61,129 bases of DNA. Source: DASWIG01 sp965371445. GTDB taxonomy: Bacteria > Acidobacteriota > Thermoanaerobaculia > Multivoradales > J023. Below the pieces are notes generated by a model. It was not told the origin of the DNA. It did not search any database and saw only the letters and a list, made by a program, of their open reading frames with translations. Of the stretch, positions 7,779 through 15,469 are shown one piece after another. The number at the start of each line of letters is the position of its first letter. Within the stretch, counting starts at the first letter, position 1. The stretch spans positions 1 to 61,129 of the forward strand of contig CBDUYN010000040.1 of assembly GCA_965371445.1 (NCBI GenBank), written 5' to 3'. Position numbers and translations under genes: made by a program.

Positions 7779-9742
7779 GTCGTCTGTACTTCGACGATCT
7801 GGACGATTACACCCGCTACGCCGAAGCGGTCGTCGAGGCGGAGAACCCCGAGCGCACTCTCCGGCCGAAAAAGGTCGGGCTGTTCTCCGTCGGTGGAGGC
7901 GACGAAACCACCGACGTCTTGCAGCGCTTCCTTATCGAGCCGCTGGCGCGGGAGCTTCCCAAACGGGCTCCCGACTGGCTGGTCGAGAGTTGGCGGGACC
8001 GCAAGGAGATCCTGGAAGGTCTGTTGCGGGGTGGCGAAGAGACTCCGGGGGTTCTGCTCGTCGCCTGCCACGGCAAAAGGCGGCCGTTCGGTGATCCCCG
8101 GCAGGAGGCGTTGCAGGGAGCGTTGGTCTGCCACGACGGCTTCGTTCATGCCGGCGACCTGGCGGATCTGGAACCGGAGGGCAGGCCGCTGCACGGCCTC
8201 ATCGCCGGGCTCTTTGCCTGCCACAGCGTCGGCACTCCTGTCGAGGACAACTTCCCGGAAGGCGGCATCTTGGAGGCAGCGCTTCAGGAACCGGAGGTCA
8301 TCGCCGAGACAGAATTCGTGGCCCGACTGCCGCAGGCCCTTCTGGCACGGGGAGCCCTCGCGGTTGTCGGACACGTCGACCGTGGTTGGACGGCGTCCTT
8401 CCGCTGGTTGTACAAGGACAAGAAGACGGCGGCGGCTCGTAGTCTCGAGGACTCCATCGTCCAGGTGCTGGAGGGACATCGCCTGGGCCATGCATTGCGG
8501 CCGATCTACCGACGTTATTCTAATATCGCCGCTCATCTCCTGCCTCTCGTCGAGGCCCTGATCAACAAGCGCAATCCCGACGAGGTGGAAACAGCCCGGC
8601 ATTGGACTGCGTTTCTCGACGCACGCAATTACGTCGTCCTCGGAGATCCGGCGGTCTACGCCGGTGGCCCACAGAAGCGTCCACCAACGGAAAGGCAAGT
8701 ACCGCCGGGCCCGGACTATGCCCAGCCTGTCTACCTGGAAGGCAACTTGGCACGGCGCGCCCGTTCGATGGCATTGTCCTGTGATCTGGACCTGAGCTCC
8801 TGGGTCCACGAGGTTCTCGAGGCGGAGCTGGCGCCGCGGAGCTCGACCGAGCCGAACCGACGATCCACGAAGCGCCGGCGTGACGTTCCGGAGCCGATCC
8901 AGATCGCTCTCGACGCTCGGGACGATTCGGATTCGCCGGAGATGAGAATGTGGCTCGCCGAGAGTGAGCTCTTGCGTCCGGTCGACGATCCGCGGGCGGC
9001 GAGGCTTCGCGTCTACCAACTCGGCCCCCGCGGCGCGACGGGGCACCATGAGCCGGCGGCGGTCCTCGGTCCACTCGACAAGGCGGTCTGGGTTGTGACC
9101 GACAGGGCCGGACAGCTCCTCAGTCCGGCGTGCCCGGCTCCGGCGGCAGCGTTCGAGATCTTGCTGCGCCGAGCCCAACGCTTCCTGCTGATGGAGCTGG
9201 CGCGACGCTCCGACGACTCGGCCATGGACCTGATCCTCAAACGGCGAACGCGGGAGTTTCTACGGCCCACCGCAACGAGCTGGACGGAAGGTGAGGTACT
9301 TTTTCACGAGAACGAGGAGCTGGAGATCGAAATCCGCAATCACTGGGATCAGCCCTTGTGGCCCTATGTGCTCGATTTTGGCGTGAGTGGATCCCTCGAT
9401 CCGATCCATCCCGACTCCGGCGTCGGCAATCCGATAGCGGCAGGAGACCTGATGATCCTTGACGATCTGCGCTTTGGGCTGCCGGCAGAGTTTCCCTTCG
9501 ACGCGCCAGGGCAACGGCCGGCCGGCGGACACGAGACGCTGATGTTGCTGGGCTCGACCGAGCCGGTGGATCTCGACCCGTTCTTCGGCGGCAAGGCGCC
9601 GAGGGCTGAACGCCAGTCCAGCGCTCTCGGCCGAATTCTGGCCTCGATTCTGAGCGAGAATACGCTGCCGTCGGAAAAAGATCTGGGTGACCCGAGCTGG
9701 GGCTCCGTCGCCCGGTCGTTCCTCCTGCGGAGTGATGATTGA
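7697..9742 (+). CDS. caspase/gingipain-like protease-fold protein (main part, frameshifted)
   Basis: This is the downstream frame of the broken gene. It starts at PYYLLLVGSPEQIPF, which completes the N-terminal part. Around 200 residues follow with a caspase-like pattern: a beta strand ending VACHGKR (His codon 8069-8071), then GLFACHSVGTP (Cys codon 8219-8221) and a later helix LARGALAVVGHVD. This His/Cys layout is that of the caspase/gingipain/CHAT clan CD peptidases. The rest, about 8650-9742, is a variable region with a beta-rich C-terminal domain. If read without frameshift, translation could only restart at TTG 7709. It stands in a set with a TPR-CHAT gene upstream and a secreted TPR gene 32 bp downstream. 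The fold is inferred by motif only. Confidence 0.65.
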   Translation, partial: PYYLLLVGSPEQIPFEFQYELAVNHAVGRLYFDDLDDYTRYAEAVVEAENPERTLRPKKVGLFSVGGGDETTDVLQRFLIEPLARELPKRAPDWLVESWRDRKEILEGLLRGGEETPGVLLVACHGKRRPFGDPRQEALQGALVCHDGFVHAGDLADLEPEGRPLHGLIAGLFACHSVGTPVEDNFPEGGILEAALQEPEVIAETEFVARLPQALLARGALAVVGHVDRGWTASFRWLYKDKKTAAARSLEDSIVQVLEGHRLGHALRPIYRRYSNIAAHLLPLVEALINKRNPDEVETARHWTAFLDARNYVVLGDPAVYAGGPQKRPPTERQVPPGPDYAQPVYLEGNLARRARSMALSCDLDLSSWVHEVLEAELAPRSSTEPNRRSTKRRRDVPEPIQIALDARDDSDSPEMRMWLAESELLRPVDDPRAARLRVYQLGPRGATGHHEPAAVLGPLDKAVWVVTDRAGQLLSPACPAPAAAFEILLRRAQRFLLMELARRSDDSAMDLILKRRTREFLRPTATSWTEGEVLFHENEELEIEIRNHWDQPLWPYVLDFGVSGSLDPIHPDSGVGNPIAAGDLMILDDLRFGLPAEFPFDAPGQRPAGGHETLMLLGSTEPVDLDPFFGGKAPRAERQSSALGRILASILSENTLPSEKDLGDPSWGSVARSFLLRSDD

Positions 9743-9774
9743 CGTTGACTCAGTACAAACAAGGAGAAACAAAA

Positions 9775-10551
9775 GTGAACCGTTTTAGCCATTGCATTCT
9801 TATTCTCGCAGTCATCACCGCAAGTCTTGCCATGCCAGCGGACGCCGAGGACGCCGAGGAGTTGATGGAACGGGCTATGGAGGAGTACCGCGCAGACCGC
9901 ACTGACCAGACGTTCTTTCTCTTGAAGCAAGCCCTGGAGCTCGATCCAAGTCACGAGGGAGTCCTTTACCGCCTTTGTCTCTTGAACGTCGTCAAGGAGC
10001 GCTTTGGCGAGGCAGAACCCTTTTGCCGGACTCTGGTCAAGAAATATCCAGGAAATGATAGCTATCGTTTCAATCTCTTCTGGAGCCGGGCCAACGAAAA
10101 CATCGGTATCGTCCAGAACTGTGCCGGCCGCAGCGATTTCGACTGCGCGATTCGAGTCGCAAAGAGGATCGTCGAAACCGACCCGGACATACCCCAGGCT
10201 CACTATCTGCTTGGGAACATGCATGTGATGCGGGGCGGCGGCCGAGAAGACCACCTCCGTACAGTGGCTCATCTACGAGAAGCGATTCGGCTCCACGAGG
10301 CGCTTGGGGCCGGCAGCGAGCTTGCCTTGAGCCCTCAGGATCTGGCGGCCGTCTACACCGGCCTCGGAGTTACCTTCGGTCGAGAAGACGACCATGATCG
10401 TTCTGTCGAGAGCTTCGAGAAGGCCCTCGAGCTCGAGCCAAATGTCATCGACGGTCAGCGAAATCTTGAGATCGCACGCAGGCGGCGTGCCGAAGGGAGC
10501 AAGAGTGGTGTCGTCTGGCTGAGCCTGGCGGACATTCTCGGCATCCGGTGA
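9775..10551 (+). CDS. secreted TPR protein
   Basis: The 258-aa protein starts at GTG 9775, with AAGGAGA 11 bases upstream; the longer TTG start at 9739 has no such site. It has a signal peptide ending near residue 24 (LAVITASLAMPADA). Four or so TPR-like helical pairs follow, the clearest at the N-terminus (FFLLKQALELDPSHEG) and the C-terminus (SVESFEKALELEPNVIDGQ). It is predicted to be periplasmic or exported and to bind protein partners. It lies 32 bp after the caspase-like gene in the same direction, so it is probably in the same operon. It may present substrates to, or tether, the anchored TPR-CHAT protein; that role is inferred. Confidence 0.75.
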   Translation: MNRFSHCILILAVITASLAMPADAEDAEELMERAMEEYRADRTDQTFFLLKQALELDPSHEGVLYRLCLLNVVKERFGEAEPFCRTLVKKYPGNDSYRFNLFWSRANENIGIVQNCAGRSDFDCAIRVAKRIVETDPDIPQAHYLLGNMHVMRGGGREDHLRTVAHLREAIRLHEALGAGSELALSPQDLAAVYTGLGVTFGREDDHDRSVESFEKALELEPNVIDGQRNLEIARRRRAEGSKSGVVWLSLADILGIR

Positions 10552-10585
10552 AACGACCAGATCGAATGTGATGGAGGTTGGAACC

Positions 10586-11002
10586 TTGAGCACTCGGACG
10601 CGGATTACGGACGAAGACCTGCAGGCTTGTGAACACTTGGAGACCCAGGAAGACTTCGCGCGGCTGGCCGCGCGGCTACAGTCAGCCAGTGCCGGCCTCG
10701 ACGAGGCCGCGGTGGTGAAGCAGACCCGCAGCCTCAACCCTTCTCGCCAGGCCAGGGCCTTCCTGCTGCTCGCCGGCCTGAACGCCAAACCCGAGCGCGA
10801 GGCGCTCCTGGCGGCGCTCGCGTCGAAGGAGGCGGCCCTCGCCACGGCGGCGGCCTTCTGCGTTGCCGCGTGCTGCGCCGAAGAGGACACGTTGCTCCGT
10901 GAGCTCCTCTTTGGCGCCACATCCTGGGAGCCCTCGAAGATCAGCAAGGACGGACGTTATTGGCTCGTCATGTTTCTGGGGTTCTCGGGCGACGATCGTT
11001 GA
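10586..11002 (+). CDS. N-terminal part of Cys-rich protein interrupted by in-frame TGA
   Basis: TTG 10586 is chosen because a GGAGG site lies 8 bases upstream. The 138-aa product is helical and HEAT-like in its second half (Ala-rich helices, 85-115), ending YWLVMFLGFSGDDR before TGA 11000-11002. The same frame continues past this stop for 109 more codons with protein-like sequence (APVLLEALREH and then a Cys cluster). The stop therefore looks like a premature one, perhaps from a Trp codon (TGG to TGA). It is the last gene of the plus-strand set, ending close to the convergent minus-strand operon. Confidence 0.6.
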   Translation: MSTRTRITDEDLQACEHLETQEDFARLAARLQSASAGLDEAAVVKQTRSLNPSRQARAFLLLAGLNAKPEREALLAALASKEAALATAAAFCVAACCAEEDTLLRELLFGATSWEPSKISKDGRYWLVMFLGFSGDDR

Positions 11003-11332
11003 GCTCCGGTACTTCTTGAAGCACTACGGGAGCATGCTCATTTCTGTACTCCCTCAACCACCGTCCAAGCCCTCGAAGCTCTCGGCTGTGAGCTTCCTCC
11101 AGACGTGGACCCACAGCGGGTCTCGATCTCTGTCGACCCCGGTTCGGAGGGCATCCTCATCTCGACCGACGAGAAGTTCACCGGCACCAGCAACTGCCCC
11201 GACTGCCGGTTCTTCCCGTGTCGCATCAACCGCTACTACCCCGGCGCCATCCAAGATTGTAGCTTCTGGAACCGGACCGACCCGGAGACGTCAGGCGGAA
11301 TCCGCGACCTCCGGCCACCCGGGAGAGCGTGA
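11003..11332 (+). pseudogene. C-terminal part of the TGA-interrupted Cys-rich protein
   Basis: This segment is in the same frame as the preceding CDS and has no convincing start codon until GTG 11105. It begins APVLLEALREHAHFC, continues LGCELPPDVDPQRV and a beta-like region, then the Cys cluster CPDCRFFPCRINRYYPG with a further Cys in GAIQDCSFW. The pattern suggests a metal- or FeS-binding tail. It ends at TGA 11330-11332, four bases before the convergent stop of the minus-strand operon. With the upstream part the intact protein would be about 248 aa. Confidence 0.55.
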
Positions 11333-11336
11333 CCTT

Positions 11337-14300
11337 TTATTCGAGCGGCGGCAGACCCGCGGTCGGACAGTTGCGTGCCAGGGCGTCGTAAGCCGCCGTC
11401 TCGCCGCGTTTGAGCAATGCGGCGGCCAGGCAGCTGACCCCGGCAAAGCCCGCTCCCGGCTCCTCCGGGAAACAGGCCAGGGTGGCGCGCAGCGCCGCGA
11501 GCGGCGTCTCGTCGCAGTCGAGCAGGGCCTGCCTCCAGGCGGTGAGGAAACGACGCCGGGCGTTGCCGCTGATCTTTTCCGAATCGACGTCGCGGAGGTC
11601 TTGGAGCCGCGGCCGGGCTCCGGCGACAGCGACCAGAGCCTCGACCTGCTCCTCCTCGGATTCGATCTCGGTCGTCAGAGCCAGCCACCGCGCGACGAGG
11701 TGAGGATCGTCGACGGCCACCCCGGCCGCCAGGGGCCGCGCCAGCTCGACGAACGATCGGCTGCAGACAGGCCGGATCTCCAGACACGCGGCCACCGCTT
11801 CCGTCAGCAGATCGCGGGCTTGCTCGACAAGCCCGCCCCGGGCCATGGTCTGGGCCAGGTCGGCGAGCCCGGCGACGTGGGCTTCTTCGTTTTCAAAAGT
11901 CTCCACCAGAGCTCGGATCGCCTGGAAGATCCGTCGCTTCTCCGCGACGTCCGGGTGCTCGGCAGCGATCTCGGCCAGGACGGTGAGGGCCGGCGCCACC
12001 ATTTCACCGGCGTCGGCGGTGTCGAGGATCTCCAGAGCGCGGTCGATCTCGCCGAGCAAGGCCCGGCATTTCACCACATTGACCAGCGTCGTGGCACGGG
12101 CGTCCCAGGTGTCGGCATGGTACATCCGCCGTTCGAGCTCCGCCAGCTCGCAATCTGCCGTCGTCTGGAGATCCGCCGTCAGAGCGGCTTGCGCAAACCC
12201 TTCGACCCATGCTGTGAGCAGCTCGGATCGGCTCTCGACGTCTTCGATTCCGGCAAGCTTTTTCAGGAAAAGCGCCCGCTCGTCGGCCGACGACGACGAG
12301 AGGCCGGTGACGATCTCGCGAAGGGCCTCGACGCGGGAAGAGTCCGGGTGGATGAGGTCGAAGACCTGGAAAGCCGGTCCGATCCATTGCCTGGCCACCA
12401 GCTCGCGCACGATGCGGACCAGCGCGTTGGGATGCTGCCAATGCTTCGGGTCGATCCGCCTCGTGCTGGCCAGGGCCTCGTCCACGTCGCCGGCGCGAGC
12501 GAGGACCGCGATTCGCCGCTCTTCCAGGTCGAGGGCCAGCATCGGCATCTCCGCCCGTTCGACGGCTCGGACGAGACGGTTCAGGGGCTCGGCGATCCAC
12601 ACTCCGTCCGTCGACTCGGTGAGGGTCTTGCCGAAGTCGGTCAGGGCCTCGGCGCGCCTGGTGTCGAGCTCGATCCGATGGAGAGGGGCGCTCGCCTGCC
12701 CCAGGAGGTCCTCGCGCAGGTCGTCGTCCGCCAGGGTGCAGATGGCGGCCAGGAGGCCCGACTGCATGGGTCGACCGCTTGACGAAGGCTCGGTCGCCGC
12801 GATCGCTTCCAGGGCTCGGGAAAGCACGTCGTGAGCCGTGCGGTCCTGACCCTCCCGCGCCTCGTCGCGGGCCACTGCCGCGAGGAGCTTGGCATAGCGA
12901 AACTTCGAGGCCAGGGTCTCGGCCAGCCTCAGCGCCCGCTTCCTCTCCCCCGCGCTCACCAGAGCTTCGGTGACCTCGGCGAGGAGAGGCTCCCGCCGCC
13001 ATTCCGGAGACAGGTGGTGGATCTCCGACGTGGCCGTATCGAGCAAGGCGTCCCGGCCTTTGAAGGGCGTCCCGGTGAGCAGCCGGGTCCAGGTCAGGAA
13101 GGTGTCGTCCCACCGCTCCGGGTCGGCAAGGCGCGTCGTCCTCTCGAGGGCTACCCCGAAAAGCTGTCGTCGGAGATGCCCGTGGGGATCGTGTGGCGTC
13201 AGCGCTCGAGCGAGAACGGTGAGCGCCGCGGGGTCGAAGGCGAGCGTGATCTCGACCTCCGGAGCCCCGGCTCGAACCATGGCCCGCAAGAGGGCTTCGC
13301 GAGCCGAGCGACGATCGTCCTGTCGCAGCGCCTCGCAGGCCACCCCGGAGAGCGCCAGGGACCGCTGTCGGGGATCCTCGATCCCCTCGGCGAAGTCCAG
13401 GGCGCGCGCCGTGAGAGCGCATCTCGCCAGCGTCCCAGTGACGTTTTCTTCCAGGCCGGTCGGATGCCGCCGCGCGGCTTCCCGAGCGATGACCGCCGCA
13501 GCCTCCAGGAGCGGCAAGGCTCTCGCCCGATGTCCACCGTACAGCTCCTCGGCAAGGCGCAACTGTGCCGTGGCCCGATCCTCGCCGTCGATCTTTTCGA
13601 GGCAGGAGGGGATCTCCGCGAGCCAGCCGCGGCGGGCGAGTGCCCGCGCCATCTCTTCGAGGACCTCGGCACGGTACGCCGAATGGGTGACGGTCGCGGC
13701 AGCCTGGTAGTAGCCCTTGACCCATTCCCTGGCATCGTCGTCCTGACGCAGGGTCGTAAAGAGGGCCGGCGCCTTGACCAACGCTCGGGACTTCCACCAA
13801 TCCTCGGTCAGCTCCGCGATCACGACCAGGGACTCGGCGAAGACGTTCTGACGTTCCGGAAATTCCGGCGTCGAGGCCAGACAACAGAAGATGTTGCCGA
13901 GCATCTGGGCGAGGGGGTGACCTTCACCGTCGGCCGTCGTCTCGCGGGCCGCCGCAAAGGTTTCGTAGAAGATCGCAGCCGCGTTCTCGACACCGGTGGC
14001 CGCCAGTCCGTGGGCGACGGCGAGAAGCGCCGGGCAACGATTCCGGCCCCTGGGGATCTGTCGGGCCTCCCGTAGCGCCCGATCGAGAACCTTGCGGCTG
14101 TCGGAGCTCTTTGTGGAACGGCTCCCAATCTCCCGGGCGATGGCGGCGAGACACTCGACGCGTTCTACGTCCCCGAAACGTTCGGCGGGGGCTTCCTCAG
14201 GCTCTCCCAGTTGGTCGGCGTGCCGCCGGGCTTCCCCCAGGTTTCCGAGAGCCGCCCAGGCACGGACCAGAGCGCTTCGGATTCGGAGCTGGCTTCGGTG

Positions 14301-15449
14301 ATGGTCGACTCCTTCCGCGAGTTTCCAGATGCGCTCGAGGAGCAGGTCGAGCTCGGCCATGACCTCCGCGACATGAGGGCGCTGGTCGGCGATGGTCTCC
14401 AGCGTATCGAGCAGCGGGCCTAGTGAGGCGCATTGCTCGGCGGCGGCGACCGCCGCGGTCAGACATTCGACGGCGTCCCGCGGGCGGCGGTTGGAGAGGT
14501 AGGCCAGGGCCACCTCGGCCAACTGCGCCGCGCGGTGATCGGCCTCCTCGATCGACGACGCGATCCACCGGGCGCTGGCAAGATTCACCGAGTTGATCCG
14601 GCGGCCGACCTCCGCGTTTAGGGCTTCCGCCTGAACGTGCGGGTATTCGGTGTCGCGGCGCAACCAAGCCAGGGCCTCCTCGTCGCGTCCCAGCGCGAAG
14701 AGCGCACTCGCCACGGTGGCACCGGCCTGGGCGCAGCTGTACGGGTCCGGAAGGCGTTCGACCAGGGATGCCGCACGGTCGAGGTCCCCCGCCTGGGTGA
14801 GCAAAGCGACCAACTCGCCGAGCGCGTCTTCGCTCTCGTTTTCGTGGAGCCACTGTTCGAGGACGCTCCAGAGGGCGTCCTGAGACCGGAGGTGCTCGTG
14901 CGCGCGCAGCAGCCCCTGGCAGCTTTCGAGAAACTCCCCCGCCTGCGTCGTGCCGTGTAGCAGCAGCGTCGCGTCGAGCTTGGGCAACGTCGCCGAGAGC
15001 TCACAGAGAATCCAGGCCAAAAGCTCAGGGGCCAGGAACCGGCCGGCGGAAAAAGACGTGCTGAACCGGTACGACGTGAAAGCTTCCAGGACCTCCTCGG
15101 CACCTGCCGGCGATCGGTCCTCAACGGCGCAGGAAAGCTGTCGATCGGTCTCGATCATCAGCAACAGGAGAGCCCCGCGAAAGAAATCCTCCTCGGCGAG
15201 GGAGGTGAGATGCTTCATCGCCCGGCGCAGCGGTCGGAGATCGCCTGGCAGGGCGCTCTTCACCTCGGCGAAGAGGGTGCGCGGGTCGGACCGGGCCCGC
15301 GCCGCGGCCTCTTCCGTCCGGAGGGCGAGCCGCGCCAGCCGGACGTCGTCCGTCGTCTCGTCCGTCGCCAGGCGTCGGAGGTCCGCCGCGAGGGTGGCAA
15401 GCAGAGCTTGAGGCTCTCCGGTCGTCGGGACTTCAGCTTCGTTTTCCAA
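11337..15449 (-). CDS. giant helical-repeat (TPR/HEAT-like) protein, 1370 aa
   Basis: The frame is open from 15527, but TTG 15449 is preceded by AAAGGAGAA at proper distance and lies 20 bp after the upstream CHAT stop, so it is chosen. The whole protein is alpha-helical, with repeated helix pairs of about 34-40 residues carrying Ala/Leu/Arg-rich patterns (for example ALFALGRDEEALAWLRR and LAEVALAYLSNRRPRDAVEC). There is no signal peptide, membrane segment or catalytic motif that I can see. It looks like a TPR/HEAT superhelical scaffold. It is the last gene of a five-gene minus-strand operon, directly after a TPR-CHAT protease. It could be that protease's substrate or regulator, by analogy with large proteins paired with TPR-CHAT; this is inference. 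Confidence 0.75.
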   Translation of the reverse strand: MENEAEVPTTGEPQALLATLAADLRRLATDETTDDVRLARLALRTEEAAARARSDPRTLFAEVKSALPGDLRPLRRAMKHLTSLAEEDFFRGALLLLMIETDRQLSCAVEDRSPAGAEEVLEAFTSYRFSTSFSAGRFLAPELLAWILCELSATLPKLDATLLLHGTTQAGEFLESCQGLLRAHEHLRSQDALWSVLEQWLHENESEDALGELVALLTQAGDLDRAASLVERLPDPYSCAQAGATVASALFALGRDEEALAWLRRDTEYPHVQAEALNAEVGRRINSVNLASARWIASSIEEADHRAAQLAEVALAYLSNRRPRDAVECLTAAVAAAEQCASLGPLLDTLETIADQRPHVAEVMAELDLLLERIWKLAEGVDHHRSQLRIRSALVRAWAALGNLGEARRHADQLGEPEEAPAERFGDVERVECLAAIAREIGSRSTKSSDSRKVLDRALREARQIPRGRNRCPALLAVAHGLAATGVENAAAIFYETFAAARETTADGEGHPLAQMLGNIFCCLASTPEFPERQNVFAESLVVIAELTEDWWKSRALVKAPALFTTLRQDDDAREWVKGYYQAAATVTHSAYRAEVLEEMARALARRGWLAEIPSCLEKIDGEDRATAQLRLAEELYGGHRARALPLLEAAAVIAREAARRHPTGLEENVTGTLARCALTARALDFAEGIEDPRQRSLALSGVACEALRQDDRRSAREALLRAMVRAGAPEVEITLAFDPAALTVLARALTPHDPHGHLRRQLFGVALERTTRLADPERWDDTFLTWTRLLTGTPFKGRDALLDTATSEIHHLSPEWRREPLLAEVTEALVSAGERKRALRLAETLASKFRYAKLLAAVARDEAREGQDRTAHDVLSRALEAIAATEPSSSGRPMQSGLLAAICTLADDDLREDLLGQASAPLHRIELDTRRAEALTDFGKTLTESTDGVWIAEPLNRLVRAVERAEMPMLALDLEERRIAVLARAGDVDEALASTRRIDPKHWQHPNALVRIVRELVARQWIGPAFQVFDLIHPDSSRVEALREIVTGLSSSSADERALFLKKLAGIEDVESRSELLTAWVEGFAQAALTADLQTTADCELAELERRMYHADTWDARATTLVNVVKCRALLGEIDRALEILDTADAGEMVAPALTVLAEIAAEHPDVAEKRRIFQAIRALVETFENEEAHVAGLADLAQTMARGGLVEQARDLLTEAVAACLEIRPVCSRSFVELARPLAAGVAVDDPHLVARWLALTTEIESEEEQVEALVAVAGARPRLQDLRDVDSEKISGNARRRFLTAWRQALLDCDETPLAALRATLACFPEEPGAGFAGVSCLAAALLKRGETAAYDALARNCPTAGLPPLE

Positions 15450-15469
15450 GACTTCTCCTTTTGAGGATT

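Noticed and set aside
11000..11002. Selenocysteine codon
   Set aside because: No SECIS-like hairpin is evident just downstream and the position looks like a Trp column (DDR, stop, APVLLEAL); nonsense or error is simpler.
12831..14075. Long plus-strand open frame opposite the 1370-aa repeat protein
   Set aside because: It is an antisense shadow in GC-rich DNA; no ribosome site or recognisable domains, while the minus-strand frame has consistent helical repeats.
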